Source: Streptomyces dysideae | GTDB taxonomy: Bacteria > Actinomycetota > Actinomycetes > Streptomycetales > Streptomycetaceae | Direction of reading: 5' to 3' | DNA: 64,000 nucleotides | Assembly: GCF_001514305.1 (NCBI RefSeq) | Contig: NZ_KQ949085.1 | Span: 140,115 to 204,114, forward strand | In this document: positions 1-8,207 of the stretch, one piece after another | Numbering within the stretch: the first letter of the stretch is position 1 | Layout of the letters: each line of letters starts with the position of its first letter | Notes under the pieces: model-generated | Database searches by the model: none | Told to the model about the DNA's origin: nothing | The model's input: the letters and a program-made list of their open reading frames with translations, nothing else | Translations under genes and position numbers: made by a program

Positions 1-1231
1 CGGCGTGGAAGAGGACCAGGTCGCCGGGCTCGACGTAGATGAGGGAGACCGGCGTTCCGGCGGTCGCCTGTTCCGGCGGGGTGCGCGGAAGGGTGACCCC
101 GGCGGCCTTCCAGGCGGCCTGCACGAGACCGCCGGCGTCGTACGAGTCCGGCCCCGTCGCTCCCCAGAGGGACGGCTTGCCGATCTGTGCGCGGGCGAAG
201 GAGACGGCCCGCACGGCCCTCGTGTCCTGCGCCGCGACCGGCACGGTGCCTGTGCCCGTGTCGATGACCTGGCCTGTCGCTGTGCTCCAGCCCGTTGCGG
301 CGGCCTGGTCCGCCGTCGTGGTCCAGCCCGTCGTGACGGGTGCGACCGTGCCGAGCTCGGTCGGCTGCTGTTGCGGCCACTCCGGCCGGGCCTCCGGGAG
401 GGACTGGGCCGTCGTCGCGGACCAGGTGTCCTCGACCGGCGGGGGCTCAGCCGCGGCGAGCGGCGTGCTCTGCTGCACGACGTGGGCCGAGAGCAACTCG
501 CGGGCGTGGGCGAGCTTTCGCCGGTTCTGCTCCTTGGTCGTGCGCAGCGCGGACTGCCGCGCCTCGGTCGTCGGTGCGGGCAGGGCGAGGGACTGGGCCC
601 GGGGGGTTTCCTGCGAGGTCTCCGGCTGCTGAGTCTCCGGCGCGGTCGGCAGGGCCATCGGCAGGGCCGGCACGGGCCCGGCGGTCAACTCCGCCACGGG
701 AGCGGTCGCGGTGGCCGGACCGGACGTCAATTCGGCGACCGGCTTGGCGGTCAGCTCGGGCAGGGCGCGGTCGGCCGTCTCCCGGGCACCGCCGGTGCGG
801 CCGTCCCCGGCACGCTCCGCCGGGCGCGCGGGCCGGGCCCCGGCCGGCCGGTCCGGCCTTCTGTCGGGCGGCATCACGGCAGGGACGGTCGGGCCCAGCC
901 GGGAGCGCGCCACGTCGAACCACTGCCGGGCGACGGTGTCGAGGGCGGGATCGGTGCGCCTGCCCCCGTCGACCGGCCGGTCGACGCGACCGCGTGTCGC
1001 CGCGGCGCGGGTCGCGTTGAAGGTCCCGGTGTCGCTCTCGGCCTGGTCGTAGAGCGAGCTGACCCGCTGCCGGACCTCTTCCCGGCTCGGGCCCTCGTCC
1101 CCCGCGGAGGGGGCGGCGTTGGCGGTCTGGGCGAGCAGGGCCACCGAGGTGAGGGCCGCCGACGCGAGTGCGGAGTTGCGCATGCCGGGGAGGCTGAGAC
1201 CCCCCGGTCGCGCGGTGCCTTCCGGCGCCAT
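1..1231 (-). CDS. NlpC/P60-like secreted cell-wall protein, 3' end outside window; catalytic Cys replaced
   Basis: The visible part is about 410 residues. It begins with a leader-like segment (MRNSALASAALTSVALLAQT, about residues 16-35), followed by a long Pro/Ala/Thr-rich linker. An NlpC/P60 core starts near residue 345 with KPSLWGATGPDSYD, a hallmark of actinobacterial C40 peptidoglycan endopeptidases. In active members the next residues are Cys-Ser-Gly, the Cys being the nucleophile; here the codons read Ala-Gly-Gly. The protein may therefore be a non-catalytic wall binder. The later His residues lie outside the window. The ATG at 1231 was chosen because GGAAGGAG stands about 10 nt upstream. 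A c-di-AMP riboswitch precedes it, as is usual for cell-wall hydrolases in Streptomyces. The family call is good; the loss of activity is inferred from one residue. Confidence 0.8.
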   Translation of the reverse strand, partial: MAPEGTARPGGLSLPGMRNSALASAALTSVALLAQTANAAPSAGDEGPSREEVRQRVSSLYDQAESDTGTFNATRAAATRGRVDRPVDGGRRTDPALDTVARQWFDVARSRLGPTVPAVMPPDRRPDRPAGARPARPAERAGDGRTGGARETADRALPELTAKPVAELTSGPATATAPVAELTAGPVPALPMALPTAPETQQPETSQETPRAQSLALPAPTTEARQSALRTTKEQNRRKLAHARELLSAHVVQQSTPLAAAEPPPVEDTWSATTAQSLPEARPEWPQQQPTELGTVAPVTTGWTTTADQAAATGWSTATGQVIDTGTGTVPVAAQDTRAVRAVSFARAQIGKPSLWGATGPDSYDAGGLVQAAWKAAGVTLPRTPPEQATAGTPVSLIYVEPGDLVLFHA

Positions 1232-1245
1232 GGGCGACGTACTCC

Positions 1246-1450
1246 TTCCGTACTCCGCCTACCGAGTTAGCTGACGGGTTCGGGCGGACGGATCCGGAAG
1301 GTGTGCCCTACGGCCCTTGCCCCGAAGGGCGGTTGGGCCGATTCACCCCGAGGTTCGGTGGGTCCCCGGCTCCAGTGGGCCGCGTGGGCGCACCGGACTC
1401 GGCGGAGGTCGCGCGACCCGGCGGGGTTCGCCGGAGGGAGTCGAGCGGCC
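1246..1450 (-). promoter_or_regulatory. c-di-AMP (ydaO/yuaA) riboswitch
   Basis: Read on the reverse strand, the leader of the NlpC/P60-like gene contains the conserved ydaO-class blocks in order: GGGGTGAATCGG, then TAGGGCAC, then CCCGAACCCGTCAGCTAAC followed by CGGTAGGCGG just before the ribosome binding site. In Streptomyces this riboswitch class sits upstream of rpf and NlpC/P60 cell-wall genes and lowers expression when c-di-AMP is high. The boundaries are approximate because the stems were not folded computationally. Confidence 0.85.
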
Positions 1451-1457
1451 GGAGGTA

Positions 1458-1487
1458 AACCTAGCCAACTTGTGTGCGGTGCGTGAA
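1458..1487 (-). promoter_or_regulatory. Candidate promoter for the riboswitch leader
   Basis: On the reverse strand TTCACG (1487-1482) and TAGGTT (1463-1458) are separated by 18 nt, directly upstream of the first riboswitch block. Spacing and position suit a vegetative promoter, but the hexamers match only partly. Confidence 0.35.
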
Positions 1488-1618
1488 GGTTGAGGTGTGA
1501 AATGCCCGATACGTTTTTGTGACCTTCGCCGCTGAGGGAGCAGTCCGCGGTCGGTCCGCTACTCACTGTCTCTGCTGCGCACGGTGGTGCGGACCCGACA
1601 GCCCCGCTGCAGGAGCCG

Positions 1619-3334
1619 CTAGACCAGATGGCTGCCCCACCGCTCGTGGACGACCCGCCCGTCGAACACCGTCAGGTCCACCTCGACGTCCGTGATCTCA
1701 TGCGGGTCCAGGCCGAGCAGCGGACGGTCCAGGACGCACAGGTCCGCGACCTTGCCGGGCTCGACGGACCCCTTCCAGTCCTCGGCGAAGTCCTGCCGGG
1801 CGGGGTTGGCGGTGTACGCCCGCAGCGCCTCGGCGAGGTCCACGCACTGCTCGGGGCCGCTGGGCCGGCCGCTCGCCTTCGACTCGCGCAGCAGCATCGC
1901 GGCCACGCCCTGCCGCCAGTCCGGCTGTGTGACCGGCGCGTCGGAGCTGGCGCAGACCGTGACCCCGGCCTCGACGGCGGAGCGCACGGGCCACTGGTAG
2001 GCGGAGCGCCGGGGACCGACGACCTCGTCCATCAGATCGGAGATGGTCCACTTGATGGCCGGGTTCATGTTGACGCCGTAGCCGTGCGCGGCCAGTTTGG
2101 CGAGGCTGCCGGCGCCGATGAAGTCGCCGTGGATGACGTAGTGCCGCGCGTCCGGGCGGGGCGCGGACGCGTCGGCGGCGAGGAAGGCGTCCACCACCGT
2201 GTCGATCGCCCGGTCCCCGGTGACATGCACGCCGAGCTGGAAGCCGCCCTCGTGCGCGAGCCGGATCATCTCGCGCAGCTCGTCGGCCTGCAGGGCGGGT
2301 GTGTCACCGTGCACGCACAGCGCGCCGAGGCCGCCGTCGGCGTACGGCTCGCTCATCCAGGCCGTACGGTTCGGCGGCACCCCGTCGGCGAAGATCTTCA
2401 CGCCGATCGCCCGCAGCCGCCGCGGGTCCGCCGACCCGGGGTGCCGCAGCTCGGCCAGTCCCTTGCGTACGTCGTCGGCGGAGCCGCCCATGGGCGCGGG
2501 CAGCAGCAACACACTGACTCGGGCTTCGAGCTGACCCTCGGCGGCGAGTTCGGCGTACGCGGTCCAGTTGTCGGTGCTCAGGCCACCGAACAGGGTCGTC
2601 GCACCGCCGGGGCCGAGGCCCGGCTCGGTGTAGCTGGTGATGCCGCGGGAGTGCAGCTCGCGGACCACGTTCTGGATGGCCTGGCGACGCTGGACGACCG
2701 TGGGGGAGGGGAGCGCGGCCTCGACGAGGCCCTGCGCCGCCTCGCGCAGGATGCCACTGGGCCTCCCGTCGGGATCGACGTCGATGACACCACCCGGCGG
2801 TGGCGTGCTGCCCGCGTCGATGCCGCACACCCGCAGGGCCGCACTGTTGACCCACACCATGTGCGCGGAGAAGTCGGTCAGGCACACCGGGTGGTCCGGC
2901 GCCACCGCGTCCAGGTCCCGGCGGTGCGGGAAGCGGTGCGGATCGGTCAGGCACTCCGCCAGATAACCGGCGTCCCAGCCCAGCCCGACGATCCACTCAC
3001 CGGGGCGGGCGGCGGCCACCGCGCGGCGGACGGCGGCGGCGACGTCGGCGATCGAACCGACCGCCGGATGGCCGACGTCGAGAGCGAAGGGCGGCTTCGT
3101 CATGCCGTACGCCGCCCCGTGCAGATGCGAGTCGTTGATGCCGGGCAGGACGGTCCGGCCGCCGAGCTCGACCACCCGCGTGCCGGGGCCGGCCAGGGCG
3201 CGCAGCTCGGCGTCGCTGCCGACGGCGACGATGTCCCGGCCGCGCACGGCGACGGCTTCGGCGACCGTGAAACCGGCGTCGACGGTGAGGACCTGACCGC
3301 CGGTCAGGAGGAGGGTGGGGGTGCTGTCGCTCAC
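1619..3334 (-). CDS. YtcJ-like amidohydrolase (amidohydrolase_3 family)
   Basis: A 571-residue cytosolic metal-dependent hydrolase. The N-terminal beta-sandwich strand (LLLTGGQVLTVDAG) leads to the metal-binding DSHLHG motif at about residues 68-73. The family's later GDRAID and SSDAPV segments are present, and the C-terminus carries the typical GKVADLCVLDRPLL stretch. Relatives include exoenzyme-regulatory proteins, N-substituted formamide deformylases and other amidases, so the substrate cannot be named. It is the last gene of a reverse-strand operon, 31 nt after a sugar-type ABC permease. That order suggests it hydrolyses the imported compound or a product of it. The length is normal for the family. 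Confidence 0.85.
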   Translation of the reverse strand: MSDSTPTLLLTGGQVLTVDAGFTVAEAVAVRGRDIVAVGSDAELRALAGPGTRVVELGGRTVLPGINDSHLHGAAYGMTKPPFALDVGHPAVGSIADVAAAVRRAVAAARPGEWIVGLGWDAGYLAECLTDPHRFPHRRDLDAVAPDHPVCLTDFSAHMVWVNSAALRVCGIDAGSTPPPGGVIDVDPDGRPSGILREAAQGLVEAALPSPTVVQRRQAIQNVVRELHSRGITSYTEPGLGPGGATTLFGGLSTDNWTAYAELAAEGQLEARVSVLLLPAPMGGSADDVRKGLAELRHPGSADPRRLRAIGVKIFADGVPPNRTAWMSEPYADGGLGALCVHGDTPALQADELREMIRLAHEGGFQLGVHVTGDRAIDTVVDAFLAADASAPRPDARHYVIHGDFIGAGSLAKLAAHGYGVNMNPAIKWTISDLMDEVVGPRRSAYQWPVRSAVEAGVTVCASSDAPVTQPDWRQGVAAMLLRESKASGRPSGPEQCVDLAEALRAYTANPARQDFAEDWKGSVEPGKVADLCVLDRPLLGLDPHEITDVEVDLTVFDGRVVHERWGSHLV

Positions 3335-3365
3335 GCGAGGCCTTTCTCTGAGGTGGGGAAAGTGG

Positions 3366-4349
3366 TCACCGCGTCAGCCGCGGACCGAAGTAGGCGAGCG
3401 CCGCGCCCGCCACCAGGGCGGAGCCCTGGGCCATCTGCTGCCAGAAGGTCGGCACGTTCAACAGCGTCAGCCCGTTCTGCAGACAGCCGAGGAAGAGCAC
3501 GCCGAGGAGTACTCCGAAGACCGAGCCGGATCCGCCCGTCAGCGCGACCCCGCCCAGCAGTACGGCGGTGAGCACGGTCAGTTCGAACCCGGCGCCCGAG
3601 GTCCCCGCCACGACACTGTCCAGCACCGACGCCTTGATGGCCCCGGCCAGCGCGGCCGCGACCCCGGTCACGACGAACAGGGCGAACGGCGTACGGCGGA
3701 TGTTGACGCCGGACAGGTAGGCGGCCTCCCGGTTGACGCCGATGGCGAAGACATGCCGTCCGGCCGGGGTGAGCGCCAGGAACAGGGCACCCGCCAAGAG
3801 CACCAGTGCGGCGATGAAGACCGGCGCGTCGATCCCGGCGATCCGCGACCCGCCCAGCCAGGCGAAGCCGGAGCCGAAGCTGCTCAGCGGCAGCGGGAAC
3901 AGTTGCTGTGCCAGTCCGCGTACGGCGGTCAGCATGCCCAGCGTCACGATGAAGGCGGACAGGCCCAGGTAGCAGCAGAGGACGCCGTTCACGGCGCCCA
4001 CCGCCGCGCCCGCGGCCAGCGCGCCCAGCACGGCCACGACCGGCGACTGGTGCTGCTGCCCGGCGAGCCAGCCCGCGACCAGCCCGCCGAGGGCGAGCGT
4101 GGAGCCGACGGACAGGTCGAGGTAGCCGCTGATGACCAGCAGGGCCAGCGGCACCGCCACGATGGCGAGGGTGGCGGCGTCGGTCGCGATTCCGCGCAGA
4201 TTGCCCGCGTCGAGGAAGCTGCCCGTCGTCAGCTGGAAGACCAGCACCATCAGGGCGAGGACCATGAGCAGGGGGTTCCGCCGTACGGCGGTCAGGCCGC
4301 CTCCCGCCAGGGCGCGCGGCGTGGGCAGGGCGGTGGTCGCGGTGGTCAT
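3366..4349 (-). CDS. ABC transporter permease, RbsC-like (BPD_transp_2)
   Basis: A 327-residue integral membrane protein with about eight to ten hydrophobic segments, for example LLMVLALMVLVFQLTTGSF and the ISGYLDLSVGS loop that marks the ribose/autoinducer-2 permease family. The start at 4349 is preferred over upstream in-frame starts because it overlaps the stop of the ATPase gene (ATGA) and gives the usual family N-terminus. It would form the channel with the upstream ATPase and take substrate from the lipoprotein encoded first in the operon. The substrate is unknown; the family imports pentoses and related small molecules, sometimes nucleosides. Confidence 0.9.
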   Translation of the reverse strand: MTTATTALPTPRALAGGGLTAVRRNPLLMVLALMVLVFQLTTGSFLDAGNLRGIATDAATLAIVAVPLALLVISGYLDLSVGSTLALGGLVAGWLAGQQHQSPVVAVLGALAAGAAVGAVNGVLCCYLGLSAFIVTLGMLTAVRGLAQQLFPLPLSSFGSGFAWLGGSRIAGIDAPVFIAALVLLAGALFLALTPAGRHVFAIGVNREAAYLSGVNIRRTPFALFVVTGVAAALAGAIKASVLDSVVAGTSGAGFELTVLTAVLLGGVALTGGSGSVFGVLLGVLFLGCLQNGLTLLNVPTFWQQMAQGSALVAGAALAYFGPRLTR

Positions 4350-5887
4350 ACTGCTCCTTCGGAGGGCGCGGGCGAGGCGTCGTGGACGGCCGACAGCAGC
4401 GCGGCCTCGGTGAGTTCGGCGCCGCTCAGCTCGCCGACGACCCGGCCCGCGGACACGATCAGACAGCGGTGGGCGAGCGCGACGATCTCCTCGGGGTCGC
4501 TGGAGGCGAACAGCACGGCGGCGCTCCGCTGTTCGGCCAGGGAGGAGACGACCTGGTAGATCTCCTGCCGGGCGCCCACGTCGACGCCCTGGGTCGGTTC
4601 GTCGAGGAGCAGCACGTCCACTGTGCGCGCCTCGTTGATCCACCGGCCGAGGACCAGCTTCTGCTGGTTGCCGCCGGAGAACGCGACCGCCGGCAACCGG
4701 GGCCGGACCGGCCGCAGCCCCACGGCGTCGGACAACGCACCGAAGACCCGCCGCTCGGCCCCCAACGCCCGCACGCCGCGCCGGGCGAGCGAACGGACCG
4801 TCGGCAACAGCGCGTTGTCCTGTGCGCCGAGCCCCGGGAACAGCCCCTGCCGGCGCCGGTCCGCCGGGACGAGGGCGATGCCCGCGGCCAGCGCGTCGGA
4901 AGGCCGCGTGGCGGTGACGGCCCGGTCGCCGACCCGGACGGTTCCGCCCGTGGCGCGCCGCCTGCCGAAGAGGGTCTCCAGGATGCGCGTACGGCCGGAG
5001 CCGATGAGGCCGTAGAGGCCGACGATCTCGCCTTCGGCGACACCGACGTCGACGGGGCCGAATCCGGGGCCGCGGAGGCCGTCGACGGTGAGCCGGGGAG
5101 CGCGCGGGGCGCCGATGGGAACATCGCCCGACTCGGCTGCCGGGCTGTCCCTGTGAACAGCATCCGCCCGGCCCGCAATCGCCTCGACCAACTCCCGCCG
5201 CGTATGCCCCGCCACTGCGGAGTGATGGGTCACCCGCCCGTCCCGCAGGACGGTCACCGCGTCCGCAAGTCGCTCCACCTCGCCCAGCAGATGCGTGACG
5301 TACACGATGGCCAGCCCCTGGGCGCGCAGATCCTCCACCCGCTCGGCCAGCGCGTCGCTCTCGGCACCGGACAGGGCGGCGGTCGGCTCATCGAGGACGA
5401 GCACCGAGGCGCTGCGGCTGAGGGCCTTGGCGATCTCCACCAACTGCCGCTGGCCCATGGGAAGTTCGCCCACCCGGTCACGGGGCGAGCAACTCGCCGC
5501 GACCCGTTGCAGCAGCCCGGCCGCGACCCCCTCCTGCGCGCGCCGGTCGATCCGGCCGTGCCGGGTCCACTCCTGGCCGAGGAAGATGTTCTCGGCCACC
5601 GTGAGCGAGTCGACGACACTCGGCGTCTGGAAGATGATCGCCACACCAGCGGCGATGGACTCCCGCGGACTGAGCCGCGGGTACGAGGCCCCGCCCACCT
5701 CGATCGTGCCCGCGTCCGGCGGGAAGGCCCCGCCGAGGCACTTGATCAGGGTGGACTTGCCGGCGCCGTTGTGCCCGAGGAGAGCGTGCACCTGGCCCGC
5801 CGGGACGGTCAGGTCCACGCCGTCCAGCGCCTGCACGCCTCCGAAGGACTTACTGAGGCCGGTGATGCGGAGGTTCGTTTCCGTCAT
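4346..5887 (-). CDS. ABC transporter ATPase with two nucleotide-binding domains, RbsA-like
   Basis: A 513-residue tandem ATPase. Domain 1 has Walker A GHNGAGKST at residues 38-46, a signature region LPMGQRQLVEIAKAL and Walker B VLVLDEPTAAL. Domain 2 has a degenerate Walker A (GLIGSGRTR) but a good signature (FSGGNQQKLVLGRW) and Walker B (DVLLLDEPTQGVDVG). One degenerate site is normal for the RbsA/MglA/XylG class. The start at 5887 gives MTETNLRITGLSKSFGG; a longer in-frame extension to 6244 only reads antisense to the binding-protein gene. It is 10 nt downstream of the binding-protein stop and overlaps the permease by 4 nt. Confidence 0.92.
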   Translation of the reverse strand: MTETNLRITGLSKSFGGVQALDGVDLTVPAGQVHALLGHNGAGKSTLIKCLGGAFPPDAGTIEVGGASYPRLSPRESIAAGVAIIFQTPSVVDSLTVAENIFLGQEWTRHGRIDRRAQEGVAAGLLQRVAASCSPRDRVGELPMGQRQLVEIAKALSRSASVLVLDEPTAALSGAESDALAERVEDLRAQGLAIVYVTHLLGEVERLADAVTVLRDGRVTHHSAVAGHTRRELVEAIAGRADAVHRDSPAAESGDVPIGAPRAPRLTVDGLRGPGFGPVDVGVAEGEIVGLYGLIGSGRTRILETLFGRRRATGGTVRVGDRAVTATRPSDALAAGIALVPADRRRQGLFPGLGAQDNALLPTVRSLARRGVRALGAERRVFGALSDAVGLRPVRPRLPAVAFSGGNQQKLVLGRWINEARTVDVLLLDEPTQGVDVGARQEIYQVVSSLAEQRSAAVLFASSDPEEIVALAHRCLIVSAGRVVGELSGAELTEAALLSAVHDASPAPSEGAV

Positions 5888-5897
5888 GGGGGGCGCC

Positions 5898-6938
5898 CTA
5901 GGAGTTCTGGGCGAGCAGCGCGTCGATCCGCGCGGTGTCGCCGCGCTGCACGAGCGTGATCGGCACCTGTGCGCTCGGGTTCGCCTTCCCGGCGGCGACC
6001 GCGCGCGGCACCTCCACGACGGCGGCGGCGATGTCCTCCGGCGCGAGCGCGGCCGAGGCGCGGTAGAAGGTGCCCTGCTTGATCGCGAGGAGGGAGGGGG
6101 CCGAGCCGTCCTGTCCGCCGACGAAGGTCCTGGCGTCGGTTGCCTTCCGGCCCGCCTGCTGGAGCGCCTTGAAGCCGCCGTACGCCGCCGCGTCGGTGAT
6201 CCCGAGGATGATGTTGAGGTCGGGGTGCTTGGCGAGGACGGCACGCGACTTCGACAGCCCGGTGTCCGGATCGATGGCCTGTTCCTGGGCGACGACGTCG
6301 ACGCCGGGCGCGTTCTTGGTGAAGGCGTCGATCATGCCCTTGGTGCGCTCGCGGCCCAGCTGGATCGTGCTGTCGGTGAGGAAGGCGACCTTTCCCTTGC
6401 CGCCGAGCTGCTCGTCGGCCCACTGCGCGGCGGCCTCCCCGAGCAGCGTGCCGCCCTCGAGGAAGCTGAACTGGATGTCCGCGCTCTGGTGCTCCAGCGA
6501 GCCGCCGTACGTCACCCAGATCAGCCCGGCGTCCAGCGCTCTCTTGGCGATGGCCTCGGTGGCCTCGAAGACCATCGGGAACGACACGATGGCCGGGACC
6601 TTCTGGGAGACCCAGGTGTTCAGGTTGGTGGCCTGGGTGTCGGCGTTGCCCGCGTCGCTCGTGGTCAACAGGGAGATGTCGTGCTGCTTCGCGGCGGCGG
6701 TGGAGAGCTTCACCAGCGTCGAGTAGAGCGGGAGCTGGGTGAACGGGTAGTCGAAGCCGATCCGGGTGAGAGTCTTCGACGAGCCTGCGGCCGTGCCCGT
6801 GGCCTTCGCCGAGGTCGCGCCGGCGTCCGGCGCCGAGCAGCCCGCGAGGGCCAGCGCGGTGGCCGCTGCGGTGCCGCCGGACCATGCGAGGAACTGCCGG
6901 CGGGAGGCCGAGGGGACGGCTTGCGGGAATCTGGTCAT
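5898..6938 (-). CDS. Sugar-type ABC transporter substrate-binding lipoprotein
   Basis: A 346-residue periplasmic-binding-protein type 1 domain (Peripla_BP_4-like). The N-terminus carries a twin-arginine signal (RRQFL, residues 13-17) and a lipobox ending at Cys34 (LALAGC), so it is predicted to be Tat-exported and lipid-anchored. Family-typical segments include the alternation of ligand-contact loops (SFPMVFEATE, GKVAFLTDS, DLNIILGITDAAAYGG). It is the first gene of the operon and would define transport specificity. The ligand is not evident. The adjacent amidohydrolase and LLM oxidoreductase suggest a nitrogen-containing or otherwise non-sugar compound is possible. Confidence 0.9.
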   Translation of the reverse strand: MTRFPQAVPSASRRQFLAWSGGTAAATALALAGCSAPDAGATSAKATGTAAGSSKTLTRIGFDYPFTQLPLYSTLVKLSTAAAKQHDISLLTTSDAGNADTQATNLNTWVSQKVPAIVSFPMVFEATEAIAKRALDAGLIWVTYGGSLEHQSADIQFSFLEGGTLLGEAAAQWADEQLGGKGKVAFLTDSTIQLGRERTKGMIDAFTKNAPGVDVVAQEQAIDPDTGLSKSRAVLAKHPDLNIILGITDAAAYGGFKALQQAGRKATDARTFVGGQDGSAPSLLAIKQGTFYRASAALAPEDIAAAVVEVPRAVAAGKANPSAQVPITLVQRGDTARIDALLAQNS

Positions 6939-7095
6939 GGCGGGGCTCTCCAGGGAAGGTGGCCCGTGGCGGCGGGCGTCCGGCTGTGCCGAACAGGAAA
7001 GACCGGAGCCCCGTGCCGTGCCATCCGTACAAATACCGACTGTCCGAGAGCCCGGCGCTGACCAGGCGGAACCGGGTCACGGATCGGTGAACGCC

Positions 7096-7124
7096 TTGTC
7101 CGGGGCCCCTGCCGGCCCTATCGT
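7096..7124 (+). promoter_or_regulatory. Candidate vegetative promoter of the LuxR-type gene
   Basis: TTGTCC (7096-7101) and TATCGT (7119-7124) are 17 nt apart, a good match to HrdB-type promoters, about 45 nt before the ATG at 7170. An imperfect palindrome, CGTTAGGGACCAAACG (7122-7137), overlaps the expected transcription start and could be a regulator site in this divergent region. Confidence 0.5.
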
Positions 7125-7169
7125 TAGGGACCAAACGACCCTTGCGGTACCGGGCCCCGGGAGGCTCGC

Positions 7170-8207
7170 ATGCTCAGCCACCAGCAGATCGCCGCCGCGA
7201 CGCGCATCGGCATGCTCACCCGCGAACGCGACACCGCCGCGGCCTGCGCCCAGGCGGTGCACGAGCTCGGCCGGGCCCTGCCGTTCGACGCCGTGACCCT
7301 GCTCGGGATCGATCCCATCTCCCGGACGCACGTGCAGATCGCGGGCGTCGGCTACACCGCCGAAACCTCCCAGGCACTGGCCTCCGAGTTCGTCTCGACC
7401 CCGTGGTACGGCAACGTCGTACGCCAGGAACTGCCGCGGTCCATCTCGGAGGACGCCGACGATCCCGGACAGCGCTTCCGGCACGGCTGGTTCTACGCCG
7501 AGCGGGTCCGGCCGTCCGGCTTCCGTGACGGCATGACCGGGGCGCTGCGCCACGCGGGCCGCGTCGTCGGCATGATCCACCTGTCCACCGTAGGGCCGGA
7601 CACCTACGACACCGGGGCACGGCACCTGCTCGCCTCGATCCTGCCGGCCCTGGGTGCCCTCGCCGACCCGACGGTCCAGGCCGGCGAGCTCCGCGATCTG
7701 CCGACGGAGGCCGGAGCGAACCTCGTCACCGCCGACGGTGTCATCGATCTGCCGGGCCGGGAGCCCGCCGGAGCGCTGGCGGACGACGGTTTCCGGCGTC
7801 TGGTGGAGGCGTTCGCCGGTTCCGGGGGCCTGCGGCTGCGGGTGCTGTGGCCGGTCGGGTCCGGATGGTGCCGGGTGGTGCTGAGCCGGTGCACGGTGGG
7901 GCCGGCGGTGGTGCGGAAAGCCGTCCTGGTGTACGAGGTGCCGGCCGAGCTGCCGTACGGGCTGAGCCCGCGCGAGCTGGAAGTGCTCACGCGGGCGGCC
8001 ACGGGCCAGACCAACCAGGCCATCGCGCAGGCGCTGTTCCTCTCCCCGCGGACCGTGCACAGCCACATCGAGCACCTCCTGCGCAAGACCGGCTCCGCCT
8101 CCCGCGCCGAGGCCACGGCCCTCGCGGTGCGCGACGGTGTGCTGCGACCGGCACCCGAAGACATCGGACGTTTCATCGAGCGGATACCCGAAGGAAGTCG
8201 ACGATGA
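7170..8207 (+). CDS. GAF-type sensor, LuxR-family transcriptional regulator
   Basis: A 345-residue protein with an N-terminal GAF-like domain (about residues 15-160) and a C-terminal LuxR helix-turn-helix (about residues 262-325, GLSPRELEVLTRAATG then AQALFLSPRTVHSHIEHLL). There is no receiver domain, so it probably senses a small ligand. It is divergent from the ABC transporter operon and its stop overlaps the start of the LLM oxidoreductase gene (ATGA), so it is co-transcribed with that gene. It is the obvious candidate regulator of both units. Length and architecture match other actinobacterial GAF-LuxR regulators next to catabolic genes. Confidence 0.85.
   Translation: MLSHQQIAAATRIGMLTRERDTAAACAQAVHELGRALPFDAVTLLGIDPISRTHVQIAGVGYTAETSQALASEFVSTPWYGNVVRQELPRSISEDADDPGQRFRHGWFYAERVRPSGFRDGMTGALRHAGRVVGMIHLSTVGPDTYDTGARHLLASILPALGALADPTVQAGELRDLPTEAGANLVTADGVIDLPGREPAGALADDGFRRLVEAFAGSGGLRLRVLWPVGSGWCRVVLSRCTVGPAVVRKAVLVYEVPAELPYGLSPRELEVLTRAATGQTNQAIAQALFLSPRTVHSHIEHLLRKTGSASRAEATALAVRDGVLRPAPEDIGRFIERIPEGSRR

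Noticed and set aside
5..1270. Long forward-strand open frame (421 codons)
   Set aside because: It is antisense to the NlpC/P60-like gene, its peptide is Gly/Arg-rich without motifs, and it has no ribosome site. High GC produces such frames throughout the window.
4346..6244. 632-residue version of the ABC ATPase
   Set aside because: The N-terminal ~119 codons overlap the binding-protein gene on the same strand in a different frame and read as Ser/Arg-rich noise; MTETN at 5887 is the natural start.
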